Origin: Actibacterium atlanticum
GTDB taxonomy: Bacteria > Pseudomonadota > Alphaproteobacteria > Rhodobacterales > Rhodobacteraceae
NCBI RefSeq assembly: GCF_000671395.1
Contig: NZ_AQQY01000007.1
Span: 124,001-188,000 of the forward strand
Direction: 5' to 3'
Length of the DNA stretch: 64,000 nucleotides
Numbering within the stretch: position 1 is the stretch's first letter; every line of letters starts with the position of its first letter. Position numbers and translations under genes: made by a program. The notes beneath the pieces were generated by a model that saw only the letters and a program-made list of their open reading frames with translations, was not told where the DNA came from and searched no databases. This document shows positions 27,367-38,677 of the stretch, in pieces.

Positions 27367-28122
27367 CTAGGTCAGCGCGTCCCAGATCAACTTAGACCCG
27401 GTGAGCGTCAGCAAGACATAGGTCAATGCAAAGAAGGCCCGCTCGGGCACCAGATGGTGGGCCTTCACGCCCAGCCATGCCCCGGCCACCGCAAAGGGCG
27501 CCAGCACCAGATCCGCCAACAGCGTCTGCGTGGTGAAGATCCCCAAAAAGGCATAGGGCACGAATTTCATCACGTTCACTGCCCAGAACACGATTACCGT
27601 GGTCGCCTGATAGGTGGTCTTACTGGGCTGCGAGGCCAGCAGGTAGATCGTCGCCGGTGGCCCGCCCGCATGGCTGACGAAACTGGTAAAGCCCGTGACC
27701 ATACCGAACACGCCACCCATCGGGTTGGAAAACCCGCCGGACCGCAGGCGCAACAGCCCCGATTTCAACACCATCTGATAGATCACAAACCCCACCGCGA
27801 TCAGCCCGATCAGCAACCGAAACACATCCGGGTTGGTGGACTTGTAAAGCAGCGCGCCCAGCGCAACACCGGGCACCGCCCCCAAGATCAGCATCTTGGC
27901 CTGCGTTGCATCCCACTTCTTCCAATAGGGCTTTAGCGACGCCATATCCATCAGCATCAAAAGCGGCAACATCACTCCGATCGCCGGCCCCGGTGGCAGG
28001 ATCAACGCAAGAATCGGAGTCGCCGCAAATGAGGCACCAGAGCCGAACCCGGCCTTCGACACAGCGGCAAAAATGACCGCCGGTATCGCTAGCGCAAAAA
28101 AAACCATATTCATCTCGAACAT
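27367..28122 (-). CDS. TSUP-family (TauE/SafE) membrane transporter
   Basis: A 251-residue protein with eight predicted helices and the TSUP repeats; GFGSGASFAATPILALILPPGPAIG in the first half and FGMVTGFTSFVSHAGGPPATIYLL in the second match the family. Such proteins export sulfite, organosulfonates or similar anions; the substrate here is unknown. GGAG 8 bases before the ATG supports the start at 28122. Confidence 0.88.
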   Translation of the reverse strand: MFEMNMVFFALAIPAVIFAAVSKAGFGSGASFAATPILALILPPGPAIGVMLPLLMLMDMASLKPYWKKWDATQAKMLILGAVPGVALGALLYKSTNPDVFRLLIGLIAVGFVIYQMVLKSGLLRLRSGGFSNPMGGVFGMVTGFTSFVSHAGGPPATIYLLASQPSKTTYQATTVIVFWAVNVMKFVPYAFLGIFTTQTLLADLVLAPFAVAGAWLGVKAHHLVPERAFFALTYVLLTLTGSKLIWDALT

Positions 28123-28180
28123 CGCGCTGCTCCGGAAAACCCCTGCTTTTCACACCGCTACACCAACGTTAGCGCAATAA

Positions 28181-29242
<1,062 letters not shown>

Positions 29243-29264
29243 GCGCCAACACAGCGAAAAGATC

Positions 29265-29294
29265 AAAGGCCGGTCCTGCGGGGCCGGCCTTTTC
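29265..29294 (+). terminator. Rho-independent terminator of mdh
   Basis: AAAGGCCGG and CCGGCCTTTT pair around a 10-base loop and end in T residues, 23 bases after the mdh stop. Confidence 0.9.
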
Positions 29295-29576
29295 TATGCG
29301 TCCCGTCCAGAAACAGCAGGCCAACGGGCTACAATTTTAAGCACCCTGAATGCTGCGCGGCCCTACCCGCGACGGTTTATTCATTTCCGCCTTGCAGCGT
29401 CAGGCGAATCAACGCAAGCAGCCCGGCGTGCGGCTTTTGTGATCACACTCTGAATAGCCGTGATCACAAATCGCAAAATCCCTGTAAAATAACGCTAACA
29501 TGATGAAAAACCGTTTGTTCGTGCAGGGCAGGCGTGCATGGTGGCGCTTGAATTGCACTAGAAACGGGACAGTTTC
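29295..29576 (+). promoter_or_regulatory. Upstream region of the suc-lpd operon
   Basis: About 280 gene-free bases between the mdh terminator and sucC. It contains the operator doublet at 29438-29469 and, 14 bases after it, a TGTAAAAT stretch (29483-29490) that could be part of a -10 region. No small gene is evident. The exact promoter cannot be placed. Confidence 0.6.
29438..29469. promoter_or_regulatory. Operator doublet upstream of sucC (TGTGATCACA type)
   Basis: TGTGATCACA (29438-29447) and CGTGATCACAAAT (from 29459), centres 21 bp apart as in front of sdhC. The doublet lies about 110 bases before the sucC start. A repressor dimer pair bound to one face of the helix is the natural reading. 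Confidence 0.8.
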
Positions 29577-30770
29577 ATGAACATTCATGAATATCAGGCG
29601 AAGGCTCTCCTTCGTGAATACGGCGCCCCGGTCTCTGAAGGCCGGGCCGTGTTGAAAGCCGAAGATGCGAAAACCGCAGCCGGCGAGATGGGTGGCCCCC
29701 TTTGGGTCGTCAAAGCGCAGATCCACGCAGGTGGTCGCGGCAAAGGCACCTTCAAGGAAGCCGAAGCTGGTGAAAAAGGCGGCGTGCGTCTGGCCAAGTC
29801 GGTGGAAGAAGCCGCCGAAGAAGCCAAAAAGATGCTGGGCCGCACTCTGGTCACGCACCAGACCGGCCCCGCTGGTAAGCAGGTCAACCGCATCTACATC
29901 GAAGATGGCTCGGACATTGAGCGCGAACTTTACCTCGCCTTCCTGGTGGATCGTCAGTCTTCGCGCATTTCGATTGTGGCCTCGACCGAAGGCGGCATGG
30001 ACATCGAAGAGGTGGCTGCATCCACCCCTGAGAAAATCCTGAGCTTCTCGATTGATCCCGCCACCGGCTATATGCCCTACCACGGCCGCCGCGTTGCTTT
30101 CGCGCTGGAACTGGAAGGCGCACAGGTCAAACAATGCGTGAAACTGCTGGGTCAGCTCTATACCGCCTTCGTTGAGAAGGACATGGAGATGCTGGAAATC
30201 AACCCGCTGATCGTCATGCCCGATGGCAACCTGAAACTGCTGGACGCCAAGCTGGGCTTTGACGGCAACGCGGTTTACCGCCACGCTGACGTCGCCGCGC
30301 TGCGCGACGAAACCGAAGAAGACCCCAAAGAGCTGGAAGCGTCGAAATACGACCTGAACTATATCGCTCTGGACGGTGAAATCGGCTGCATGGTGAACGG
30401 TGCTGGTCTGGCGATGGCCACCATGGACATCATCAAACTGTATGGTGCTGAGCCTGCAAACTTCCTCGACGTTGGCGGCGGCGCCACCAAAGAGAAAGTG
30501 ACCGAAGCCTTCAAGATCATTACCTCGGACCCCAACGTAAAGGGCATTCTGGTGAACATCTTTGGCGGCATCATGCGCTGTGACGTCATCGCCGAAGGCG
30601 TTGTCGCCGCGGTGAAAGAGGTCGGTCTGCAAGTGCCGCTGGTTGTGCGCCTTGAAGGCACCAACGTTGATGCGGGCAAAGAGATCATCAACACCTCGGG
30701 CCTGAACGTCATCGCAGCCGACAACCTGTCGGACGGCGCTGAGAAAATCGTGAAAGCGGTGAAGGGTTAA
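29577..30770 (+). CDS. sucC: Succinate-CoA ligase, beta subunit
   Basis: A 397-residue ATP-grasp subunit of succinyl-CoA synthetase. It opens [19 protein letters not shown], has the nucleotide region [15 protein letters not shown] and the C-terminal [15 protein letters not shown]. With SucD it converts succinyl-CoA to succinate with substrate-level phosphorylation. First gene of the suc-lpd group; an unrelated secreted-protein gene separates it from sucD. Confidence 0.97.
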   Translation: MNIHEYQAKALLREYGAPVSEGRAVLKAEDAKTAAGEMGGPLWVVKAQIHAGGRGKGTFKEAEAGEKGGVRLAKSVEEAAEEAKKMLGRTLVTHQTGPAGKQVNRIYIEDGSDIERELYLAFLVDRQSSRISIVASTEGGMDIEEVAASTPEKILSFSIDPATGYMPYHGRRVAFALELEGAQVKQCVKLLGQLYTAFVEKDMEMLEINPLIVMPDGNLKLLDAKLGFDGNAVYRHADVAALRDETEEDPKELEASKYDLNYIALDGEIGCMVNGAGLAMATMDIIKLYGAEPANFLDVGGGATKEKVTEAFKIITSDPNVKGILVNIFGGIMRCDVIAEGVVAAVKEVGLQVPLVVRLEGTNVDAGKEIINTSGLNVIAADNLSDGAEKIVKAVKG

Positions 30771-30773
30771 GCA

Positions 30774-31316
30774 GTGAAGTTCGGAACAATACTTGCTCTT
30801 CTGGTTTACGCTGGTGCGCCTTCGGCGGCAGTCAGCGACCAATTGAGTCTTGCTCCGGACTTTATTGATGTCTGCGCAAAACACGTTGGCAAAATCAAAA
30901 GTGCGAAACAGAAAGCCTTGTCGGTGGGCTATGAAAAGCCCCCGCTGGGTGCACTTACTGGCTACTTCGCTGAAATTTCGTTCGATTTACATATGCTTAC
31001 CGGAGAACCGGAAACGCTTGTGAAGTTTGACGAAGGAATGCGGCGATATGCTTTCTTTGCAGTGGGCGAAGCGTCTTCTGTTTTCGAAGAAGCTAGGTCC
31101 GTTTGTTCGGTGGTTGTGACTAACGACAACCCAAATTTCGCGCTGGCCGAACTTGTTGATGGATTGTTTCTCGGAGACCCTGCCAACTCTCACATATCAG
31201 GCGAACACGTAACCTATCTATGGGAATTTCCTAATCTGCCGGATGTCTTCATTCGTTTTTCGTATGTCCCGACTTCCGAAACCCCAGGTTATGAAGTTTC
31301 GCAGCTAGAATTTTGA
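30774..31316 (+). CDS. Secreted hypothetical protein inserted between sucC and sucD
   Basis: A 180-residue protein with a signal peptide (residues 1-19, FGTILALLVYAGAPSAA), hence probably periplasmic, unlike its cytosolic neighbours. Cysteines occur in IDVCAKH and RSVCSVV. GTG 30774 has AAGGG 7 bases upstream, four bases after the sucC stop, and its stop is 12 bases before sucD, so it is inside the operon. It is visibly more A+T-rich than sucC and sucD. I recognise no family. Confidence 0.7.
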   Translation: MKFGTILALLVYAGAPSAAVSDQLSLAPDFIDVCAKHVGKIKSAKQKALSVGYEKPPLGALTGYFAEISFDLHMLTGEPETLVKFDEGMRRYAFFAVGEASSVFEEARSVCSVVVTNDNPNFALAELVDGLFLGDPANSHISGEHVTYLWEFPNLPDVFIRFSYVPTSETPGYEVSQLEF

Positions 31317-31328
31317 AAGGACGCCAAC

Positions 31329-32216
31329 ATGGCAATCCTCGTAGATGAAAACACCAAGGTAATCTGTCAGGGCTTCACCGGCTCGCAGGGCACCTTCCAC
31401 TCGGAACAAGCCATCGCTTATGGCACCAAAATGGTTGGCGGCGTGACCCCCGGCAAAGGTGGCGCTGAACACCTTGGCCTGCCCGTCTTCAACTCGGTGC
31501 ACGAAGCCAAGGCCAAGACCGAAGCAAACGCATCGGTGATCTATGTGCCCCCGCCCTTCGCTGGCGACAGTATCCTCGAAGCGATCGACGCTGAGATGGA
31601 ACTGATCATCTGCATCACCGAAGGCATCCCGGTGCTGGACATGATGAAGGTGAAGCGCGCGCTGGAAGACAGCAAATCGCGTCTGATCGGCCCCAACTGC
31701 CCCGGCGTCATCACCCCCGACGCCTGCAAAATCGGCATCATGCCCGGCCACATCCACAAGCGTGGCTCGGTTGGTGTTGTGTCGCGTTCGGGCACCCTGA
31801 CCTATGAGGCCGTGAAACAGACGGCTGACATCGGTCTGGGCCAGTCCACCGCTGTGGGCATCGGCGGCGACCCGATCAAGGGCACCGAGCACATCGACGT
31901 GCTGGACATGTTCCTGGACGACGACGAAACCACTTCGATCATCATGATCGGTGAGATCGGCGGCTCGGCTGAGGAAGAAGCTGCTGAATTCCTGACCGAG
32001 CAAAAGAAGAAAGGTCGCTGGAAACCGACGGCTGGTTTCATCGCTGGCCGCACGGCGCCTCCGGGCCGCCGCATGGGTCACGCTGGCGCGATTGTTGCTG
32101 GCGGCAAAGGCGGTGCCGAAGACAAGATCGAAGCCATGAAATCGGCTGGTATCGTTGTGGCTGACAGCCCCGCCACTCTGGGCGAAGCTGTTCAGAAAGC
32201 CATCGAGCTGGGCTAA
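31329..32216 (+). CDS. sucD: Succinate-CoA ligase, alpha subunit
   Basis: A 295-residue subunit that carries the phosphohistidine. The CoA-binding fold has [21 protein letters not shown], and His251 in [13 protein letters not shown] is the phosphorylated residue. [20 protein letters not shown] is the conserved phosphate-loop region. GAAAGGA precedes the ATG. Confidence 0.97.
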   Translation: MAILVDENTKVICQGFTGSQGTFHSEQAIAYGTKMVGGVTPGKGGAEHLGLPVFNSVHEAKAKTEANASVIYVPPPFAGDSILEAIDAEMELIICITEGIPVLDMMKVKRALEDSKSRLIGPNCPGVITPDACKIGIMPGHIHKRGSVGVVSRSGTLTYEAVKQTADIGLGQSTAVGIGGDPIKGTEHIDVLDMFLDDDETTSIIMIGEIGGSAEEEAAEFLTEQKKKGRWKPTAGFIAGRTAPPGRRMGHAGAIVAGGKGGAEDKIEAMKSAGIVVADSPATLGEAVQKAIELG

Positions 32217-32280
32217 GGCCCGGCCATTCCGCGCGGACGTCGGGAGCGTCCACCGACCCCGCGCGACGAAACACCGGCCG

Positions 32281-32326
32281 GGGCCCTTTGCGGGCCCTGA
32301 CCCAAAACCGCCCCGGCGCCGGGGCG
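32281..32326. repeat. Inverted repeats between sucD and sucA
   Basis: GGGCCC-TTTGC-GGGCCC (32281-32297) is followed by the perfect palindrome CGCCCCGGCGCCGGGGCG (32309-32326). No T-run follows, so these probably act as RNA stems in the polycistronic message rather than as a full terminator. Confidence 0.55.
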
Positions 32327-32360
32327 CTCTAATTGCAACAATCAGGCGCGGGAGTCCTCG

Positions 32361-35327
32361 ATGTCCGACCAAAGCCCAAACGACATTTTCCATGCCTCCA
32401 GCTTCATGCAGGGGCACAACGCCGAGTATCTGGAGCAGGTCTACGCCCAGTACGCCAATGACCCGACCGCCGTTGATGCGGCCTGGCAGGAGTTTTTCGC
32501 GCAGCTTGGCGACGCCGAGCTGGACGTGAAAGCCGAAGCCGCTGGCCCCAGCTGGCAGCGCGCCGATTGGCCCCCGACCCCGAATGACGATCTGACCGCC
32601 GCCCTTGATGGCCAGTGGCCCGCCGCCCCCGCGGCCGAGGTCAAGGACGCCGGCAAGAAGATCAAAGCAAAGGCTGCCGAAAAAGGCGTGTCCGTGACCG
32701 ACGATCAGGTCAAACGCGCCGTTCTGGACAGTATCCGCGCGCTGATGATCATCCGCGCCTACCGTATCCGGGGTCACCTGATCGCCGATCTGGACCCGCT
32801 GGAAATGCGCGACAAGACACCGCATCCCGAGCTGGACCCGGCCTCGTACGGGTTCTCGGAAGCCGACATGGACCGTCCGATCTTCATCGACAACGTGCTG
32901 GGCTTGCAGGTTGCCACGATGCGCCAGATCCTCGACATCGTGAAACGCACCTATTGCGGCACATTTGCCATGCAATACATGCACATTTCCGACCCCGAGC
33001 AAGCGGGCTGGCTGAAAGAGCGGATCGAAGGTTTCGACAAAGAGATCACCTTTACCCGCGAAGGGCGCCGCGCGATCCTGAACAAGCTGGTCGAAGCCGA
33101 AGGCTTTGAAAAGTTCCTGCATGTGAAATACATGGGCACCAAGCGTTTCGGTCTGGACGGCGGCGAAAGCCTGATCCCGGCGATGGAGCAGATCATCAAA
33201 CGTGGTGGTGCTTTGGGCGCCCGCGACATCATCATCGGCATGCCGCACCGCGGTCGTCTGTCGGTGCTCGCCAACGTGATGTCCAAACCCTACCGCGCGA
33301 TTTTCAACGAATTTCAGGGCGGCAGCTTCAAACCCGAAGATGTGGATGGCTCGGGCGATGTGAAATACCACCTTGGTGCTTCGTCGGACCGCTCGTTCGA
33401 CGACAACGAGGTGCACCTGTCGCTGACAGCCAACCCCTCGCACCTTGAAGCCGTGAACCCGGTTGTACTGGGCAAAGCGCGCGCCAAGTCCGACCAGAAC
33501 AACGATCCCGACCGCACCAGCGTGATCCCGATCCTGCTGCATGGCGATGCGGCATTTGCGGGTCAGGGTGTTGTGGCTGAATGTTTCGCCCTGTCGGGTC
33601 TGCGCGGTCACAAGACCGGCGGTACGATCCACATCGTGGTGAACAACCAGATCGGCTTTACCACGGCGCCGCACTTCTCGCGCTCCTCGCCCTATCCCAC
33701 CGACAACGCGCTGGTGGTTGAGGCCCCGATCTTCCACGTGAACGGCGACGACCCCGAAGCCGTGGTGCACGCGGCCAAGGTTGCAACCGAATTCCGCCAG
33801 AAGTTCCACAAAGATGTGGTTATCGACATCTTCTGCTACCGCCGCTTTGGTCACAACGAAGGCGACGAGCCGATGTTCACCAACCCGGTGATGTACAAGC
33901 GGATCAAGAAGCACAAAACCACGCTGCAGCTTTATACCGACCGCCTGGTCAAAGACGGGCTGATCCCCGAAGGCGAAATCGAAGACATGAAGGCCGCTTT
34001 CCAAGCGCATCTGAATGACGAATTCGAGGCCGGCAAAGAGTATAAGCCCAACAAGGCCGACTGGCTGGACGGGCGCTGGTCGCATCTGGACCGCGAAGGC
34101 GAAGACTACCAGCGTGGCGAAACCTCAATCTCGGAAGAGACCCTGCAAGATGTGGGCTCTGCCCTGTCGCGCGTGCCCGAAGGTTTTGCCCTGCACAAAA
34201 CCGTTGGTCGCCTTCTGGACAGCAAGAAGAAGATGATGGAAACCGGCAGCGGCTTTGACTGGGCCACCGCCGAGGCGCTGGCCTTTGGCTCGCTGCAGAC
34301 CGAAGGCTACCCGGTGCGTCTGGCCGGTCAGGACTGTACCCGCGGCACCTTCTCGCAGCGCCACTCGGGCCTGATCAATCAGGACACCGAAGAGCGTTAC
34401 TATCCGCTGAACCACATCCGCGAAGGTCAGGCCCCCTACGAGGTCATCGACTCGGCCCTGTCGGAATACGCGGTTCTGGGCTTTGAATATGGCTACTCGC
34501 TGGCCGAACCCAACGCCCTGACCATGTGGGAAGCCCAGTTCGGCGACTTCGCCAACGGCGCTCAGATCATGTTCGATCAGTTCATTTCCTCGGGCGAAAG
34601 CAAATGGCTGCGGATGTCGGGGCTGGTGATGTTGCTGCCGCACGGCTTTGAGGGCCAGGGCCCCGAGCACAGCTCGGCGCGTCTGGAACGTTTCCTGCAA
34701 ATGTGTGGTCAGGACAACTGGATCGTGGCCAACTGCTCGACCCCGGCGAACTACTTCCACATCCTGCGCCGCCAGCTGCACCGCAGCTTCCGTAAGCCTT
34801 TGGTGCTGATGACGCCGAAATCGCTGCTGCGCCACAAGCTCTGCGTGTCCGAAGCCAAAGACTTCACCACCGGGTCCAGCTTCCACCGCGTGCTGTGGGA
34901 TGATGCTGAACTGGGGCGCTCGGACACCAAGCTGAAGGCAGACGACAAGATCAAACGCGTCGTCATGTGTTCGGGCAAGGTCTATTACGACCTGCTGGAA
35001 GAACGCGATGCCCGCGGTCTGGATGATGTCTATATCCTGCGTCTGGAACAGTTCTATCCGTTCCCGGCCATCTCGATGGCCAAGGAACTGGGTCGTTTCA
35101 CCAATGCCGAAATGGTCTGGTGTCAGGAAGAACCCAAGAACCAAGGCGCCTGGACCTTTATCGAACCCAATATCGAATGGGTTCTGACACGCATCAAAGC
35201 CAAACATCAGCGTCCGCGTTACGTCGGTCGCAACGCATCTGCCTCGCCCGCGACGGGTCTGGCCAGCATGCACAAAGCACAGCAAGAAGCGCTCGTGAAC
35301 GACGCTCTGACCATCGAAGGGAAATAA
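32361..35327 (+). CDS. sucA: 2-oxoglutarate dehydrogenase E1 component
   Basis: A 988-residue thiamine-diphosphate enzyme that decarboxylates 2-oxoglutarate and transfers the succinyl group to SucB. The N-terminal E2-binding stretch is [28 protein letters not shown]; the ThDP region includes [30 protein letters not shown] and the later [15 protein letters not shown]. Length is usual for the family. A long antisense open frame exists but is only a codon-bias shadow. Confidence 0.97.
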   Translation: MSDQSPNDIFHASSFMQGHNAEYLEQVYAQYANDPTAVDAAWQEFFAQLGDAELDVKAEAAGPSWQRADWPPTPNDDLTAALDGQWPAAPAAEVKDAGKKIKAKAAEKGVSVTDDQVKRAVLDSIRALMIIRAYRIRGHLIADLDPLEMRDKTPHPELDPASYGFSEADMDRPIFIDNVLGLQVATMRQILDIVKRTYCGTFAMQYMHISDPEQAGWLKERIEGFDKEITFTREGRRAILNKLVEAEGFEKFLHVKYMGTKRFGLDGGESLIPAMEQIIKRGGALGARDIIIGMPHRGRLSVLANVMSKPYRAIFNEFQGGSFKPEDVDGSGDVKYHLGASSDRSFDDNEVHLSLTANPSHLEAVNPVVLGKARAKSDQNNDPDRTSVIPILLHGDAAFAGQGVVAECFALSGLRGHKTGGTIHIVVNNQIGFTTAPHFSRSSPYPTDNALVVEAPIFHVNGDDPEAVVHAAKVATEFRQKFHKDVVIDIFCYRRFGHNEGDEPMFTNPVMYKRIKKHKTTLQLYTDRLVKDGLIPEGEIEDMKAAFQAHLNDEFEAGKEYKPNKADWLDGRWSHLDREGEDYQRGETSISEETLQDVGSALSRVPEGFALHKTVGRLLDSKKKMMETGSGFDWATAEALAFGSLQTEGYPVRLAGQDCTRGTFSQRHSGLINQDTEERYYPLNHIREGQAPYEVIDSALSEYAVLGFEYGYSLAEPNALTMWEAQFGDFANGAQIMFDQFISSGESKWLRMSGLVMLLPHGFEGQGPEHSSARLERFLQMCGQDNWIVANCSTPANYFHILRRQLHRSFRKPLVLMTPKSLLRHKLCVSEAKDFTTGSSFHRVLWDDAELGRSDTKLKADDKIKRVVMCSGKVYYDLLEERDARGLDDVYILRLEQFYPFPAISMAKELGRFTNAEMVWCQEEPKNQGAWTFIEPNIEWVLTRIKAKHQRPRYVGRNASASPATGLASMHKAQQEALVNDALTIEGK

Positions 35328-35331
35328 GTCC

Positions 35332-36831
35332 ATGTCCACCGAAGTCCGCGTACCCACCCTGGGCGAAAGCGTCACCGAAGCCACCGTTGCCACCTGGTTC
35401 AAACAACCCGGCGATGCGGTTGCAGTTGATGAAATGCTCTGCGAACTGGAAACCGATAAAGTGACGGTCGAGGTCCCCTCGCCCATCGCTGGCACCCTGG
35501 GCGAAATCGTTGCCGCCGAAGGCGACACCGTTGGCGTCGACGCGCTGCTGGCCACCATCTCTGAGGGCGGCGCTGCCGCAGCCCCGGCACCCGCAGCCGA
35601 GGCCGCCCCCGCCGCTGCCCCCGCTGCGTCGGGGGGCGACGCGGTTGACGTGATGGTCCCGACCCTGGGCGAAAGCGTCACCGAAGCCACCGTTTCAACC
35701 TGGTTCAAAGCCGTCGGCGACACCGTTGCTCAGGACGAAATGCTGTGCGAGCTGGAAACCGATAAGGTTTCGGTCGAGGTCCCCTCGCCCGCAGCCGGCG
35801 TTCTGGCTGAAATCACAGCGCCCGAAGGCGCCACTGTGGACGCCTCTGCCAAACTGGCGGTGATTTCCTCGGGCGCGGGCGCTGTTGCGGCTGCTCCGGC
35901 GGCGGCCCCTGCCCCCGCTGCGGCCCCGGCTGCCGCTGCTGGCAAAGACGTCGAAAACGCCCCCTCGGCCAACAAGCTGATGGCGGAAAAAGGCATCGAC
36001 GCGGCAAACGTTGCTGGCTCGGGCCGCGACGGTCGCATCATGAAAGAAGACGTGCTGAAAGCCGCCACCGCGCCCGCTCCTGCCCCGGCCCCCGCCGCGG
36101 CACCGCGCGCGCCGGTTCCGGCGGACGACGCCGTGCGCGAAGAACGCGTCAAAATGACCAAGCTGCGCCAGACCATCGCGCGCCGCCTGAAAGAAAGCCA
36201 GAACACCGCCGCCATGCTGACCACCTATAACGAGGTCGACCTGACCGAGGTGATGGCGCTGCGCAAAGAGTACAAAGACCTGTTCGAAAAGAAACACGGC
36301 GCGCGTCTGGGCTTTATGTCGTTCTTCACCAAAGCCTGCTGCCACGCGCTGAAAGAAGTGCCCGAGGTGAACGCCGAAATCGACGGCACCGATGTGGTCT
36401 ATAAGAACTATGTTCACATGGGCATCGCTGCAGGCACCCCGCAGGGTCTGGTTGTGCCGGTGATCCGCGACGCCGATCAGATGTCCTTTGCAGACATCGA
36501 GAAAGCCATCGCCGAAAAAGGCAAACGCGCCCGTGACGGCAAACTGTCGATGGCCGAAATGCAGGGCGGCACCTTCACCATCTCCAACGGTGGTGTCTAT
36601 GGCTCGCTGATGTCCTCGCCGATCCTGAACCCGCCGCAGTCGGGTATTCTGGGGATGCACAAGATCCAGGACCGCCCCATGGTCATCAACGGCGAGATCA
36701 AAATCCGCCCGATGATGTATCTGGCCCTGTCCTATGATCACCGCATCGTCGACGGCAAAGGCGCCGTAACCTTCCTTGTGCGCGTCAAAGAAGCACTGGA
36801 AGATCCCCGTCGCCTGCTGATGGATCTGTAA
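35332..36831 (+). CDS. sucB: 2-oxoglutarate dehydrogenase E2, with two lipoyl domains
   Basis: A 499-residue dihydrolipoyl succinyltransferase. Two lipoyl domains occupy residues 1-78 and 104-180, with modification lysines Lys43 and Lys145 in ETDKV; Ala/Pro-rich linkers separate them. A peripheral-subunit-binding domain lies near 210-245 ([25 protein letters not shown]) and the catalytic domain ends with SYDHRIVDG (His470). E. coli SucB has one lipoyl domain; here the two are nearly the same at DNA level. Four bases separate it from sucA. Confidence 0.97.
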   Translation: MSTEVRVPTLGESVTEATVATWFKQPGDAVAVDEMLCELETDKVTVEVPSPIAGTLGEIVAAEGDTVGVDALLATISEGGAAAAPAPAAEAAPAAAPAASGGDAVDVMVPTLGESVTEATVSTWFKAVGDTVAQDEMLCELETDKVSVEVPSPAAGVLAEITAPEGATVDASAKLAVISSGAGAVAAAPAAAPAPAAAPAAAAGKDVENAPSANKLMAEKGIDAANVAGSGRDGRIMKEDVLKAATAPAPAPAPAAAPRAPVPADDAVREERVKMTKLRQTIARRLKESQNTAAMLTTYNEVDLTEVMALRKEYKDLFEKKHGARLGFMSFFTKACCHALKEVPEVNAEIDGTDVVYKNYVHMGIAAGTPQGLVVPVIRDADQMSFADIEKAIAEKGKRARDGKLSMAEMQGGTFTISNGGVYGSLMSSPILNPPQSGILGMHKIQDRPMVINGEIKIRPMMYLALSYDHRIVDGKGAVTFLVRVKEALEDPRRLLMDL

Positions 36832-36864
36832 GGATCAAAACAATGACCGACCGTCCCCAACATA

Positions 36865-36929
36865 GGGCAGCGCGCGACCGCCGGCTGGGCGAGAAGCGCC
36901 CGCCCGATGGGGGCGGTCGGGCGCTGCCC
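36865..36929. repeat. Compound REP-like hairpin, copy 2
   Basis: GGGCAGCGCGCGACCGCC pairs with GGCGGTCGGGCGCTGCCC over 18 positions with one mismatch, enclosing GGGCG-AGAAG-CGCCC. Compared with copy 1 at 19328, the arms differ but pairing is kept. It lies between sucB and lpd. Confidence 0.75.
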
Positions 36930-37056
36930 GGTGATGCCGGGCGATGGGCACCCTGCCTGACATGACCTGCCCAACCCCCCAACTCATTCCCGCCCCGGCC
37001 GCTGGCACGTTCGATGCTGTGACAGTAAAGACCATAGCCGCAGGCACCAAACATAT

Positions 37057-37093
37057 GCATGGGATGTGCATCAGATGTGCATGGAATGTGCAT
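37057..37093. repeat. 11-bp GCATNNNWTGT repeat block, copy 2
   Basis: Units GCATGGGATGT, GCATCAGATGT and GCATGGAATGT, then GCAT, in exact 11-bp register. It ends 28 bases before the lpd start, close enough to affect translation or local promoter use. Confidence 0.9.
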
Positions 37094-37121
37094 CCCCGAA
37101 TTCCGAGCCAAGGAGACGAAA

Positions 37122-38516
37122 ATGGCTGACTATGATGTGATCGTAATCGGCGGTGGCCCCGGCGGCTATGTCTGCGCCATCCGCTGCGCCCAGCTGGGCC
37201 TGAAAACCGCTTGTGTCGAAGGGCGCGAAACCCTTGGCGGCACCTGCCTGAACGTGGGCTGCATTCCGTCCAAGGCGCTGCTGCACGCGACCCACAGCCT
37301 GCACGAGGCCGAGCACAACTTCGCCACCATGGGCCTGAAGGGCAAATCGCCCTCGGTCGATTGGAACCAGATGAAGTCCTATAAACAGGACGTCGTGAAC
37401 GGCAACACCACCGGCATCGAATTTCTGTTCAAAAAGAACAAGGTAGACTGGATCAAAGGCTGGGGTTCGATCCCTGCTGCCGGTCAGGTCAAAGTCGGCG
37501 ATGACATTCACACCGCCAAAAACATCGTGATCGCCACCGGGTCCGAGGCCGCCTCGATCCCCGGTGCCGAAGTCGAGATCGACGAGAAAATCGTCGTCAC
37601 CTCGACCGGCGCGCTGGAGCTGGGTAAAATCCCCAAGAAAATGGTGGTTGTTGGCGCTGGTGTCATCGGTCTGGAAATGGGCTCGGTCTATGCCCGTCTG
37701 GGTTCCGAGGTAACGGTCGTTGAATTCCTCGATCACATCACCCCCGGCATGGATGCTGACTTGCAGAAGGGTCTGCAAAAGACCCTGAAAAAGCAAGGTC
37801 TTAACTTTGTTCTGGGCGCCGCCGTGTCGAAGGTCGACACGATGAAAACCAAGGCCAAAGTCACCTACAAGCTGCGCAAAGACGACTCTGAGCACACCAT
37901 CGACGCCGACACCGTTCTGGTCGCCACCGGCCGCGTGCCCTATACCCAAGGTCTGGGTCTGGAAGCGCTGGGTGTGGAGATGCAGCCGCGCGGTCAGGTC
38001 AAGACCGACGCCCACTGGCAGACCAACGTCAAAGGCGTCTATGCCATCGGAGACGCCATCGACGGCCCGATGCTGGCCCACAAAGCCGAAGACGAAGGCA
38101 TGGCAGTTGCCGATGTGATCGCCGGTAAGCACGGCCACGTTAACTATGATGTAATCCCTGGTGTGATATACACCACACCCGAGGTTGCAGCTGTCGGCAA
38201 AACCGAAGCTCAGCTGAAGGAAGAAGGCCGCAAGTACAAAGTCGGCAAGTTCCCCTTCATGGGCAACGCCCGCGCCAAGGCCGTGTTCCAGGGCGATGGC
38301 TTTGTGAAGCTGATCGTGGATGCTGAAACAGACCGCATTTTGGGCTGCCACATCATCGGCCCGGCAGCCGGTGACCTGATCCACGAGGTCTGCGTAGCGA
38401 TGGAATTTGGTGCTTCGGCCCAGGATCTGGCGCTGACCTGCCACGCCCACCCGACCTATTCGGAAGCCGTGCGCGAAGCCGCTCTGGCCTGTGGCGACGG
38501 CGCGATTCACGCCTAA
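37122..38516 (+). CDS. lpd: Dihydrolipoyl dehydrogenase (E3)
   Basis: A 464-residue flavoprotein that reoxidises lipoamide for the 2-oxoglutarate complex. FAD fold [16 protein letters not shown], redox disulfide Cys42/Cys47 in [16 protein letters not shown] fold [16 protein letters not shown], and the C-terminal HAHPTYSEA with the catalytic His443-Glu pair. ATG 37122 has AAGGAG at 37110-37115. Its place after sucB suggests a dedicated suc E3. Confidence 0.96.
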   Translation: MADYDVIVIGGGPGGYVCAIRCAQLGLKTACVEGRETLGGTCLNVGCIPSKALLHATHSLHEAEHNFATMGLKGKSPSVDWNQMKSYKQDVVNGNTTGIEFLFKKNKVDWIKGWGSIPAAGQVKVGDDIHTAKNIVIATGSEAASIPGAEVEIDEKIVVTSTGALELGKIPKKMVVVGAGVIGLEMGSVYARLGSEVTVVEFLDHITPGMDADLQKGLQKTLKKQGLNFVLGAAVSKVDTMKTKAKVTYKLRKDDSEHTIDADTVLVATGRVPYTQGLGLEALGVEMQPRGQVKTDAHWQTNVKGVYAIGDAIDGPMLAHKAEDEGMAVADVIAGKHGHVNYDVIPGVIYTTPEVAAVGKTEAQLKEEGRKYKVGKFPFMGNARAKAVFQGDGFVKLIVDAETDRILGCHIIGPAAGDLIHEVCVAMEFGASAQDLALTCHAHPTYSEAVREAALACGDGAIHA

Positions 38517-38522
38517 AAGATT

Positions 38523-38565
38523 GGACTGGCCGGAGTGGGATGAAGACCCCGGCCAGTCCTTCCTG
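38523..38565 (+). terminator. Rho-independent terminator of the suc-lpd operon
   Basis: GGACTGGCCGG pairs with CCGGCCAGTCC over 11 bp with a 15-base loop, followed by TTCCTGT. The T-run is imperfect, but the place just after lpd fits. Confidence 0.75.
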
Positions 38566-38677
38566 TCCCTTTCAAATACTGGGACAGGCGCGAGTGGTGG
38601 GCGCAAGGGGCGCAGCCCGCTCACACCTGTAATACGAAGGCCGCCAGCGCTTCCGTCGAACTTTATTTAATAAAATT

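Noticed and set aside
31305-34085. A 926-codon open frame on the minus strand across sucD and sucA
   Set aside because: It is the codon-bias shadow of two unmistakable genes; it has no family likeness and no ribosome site at its start.
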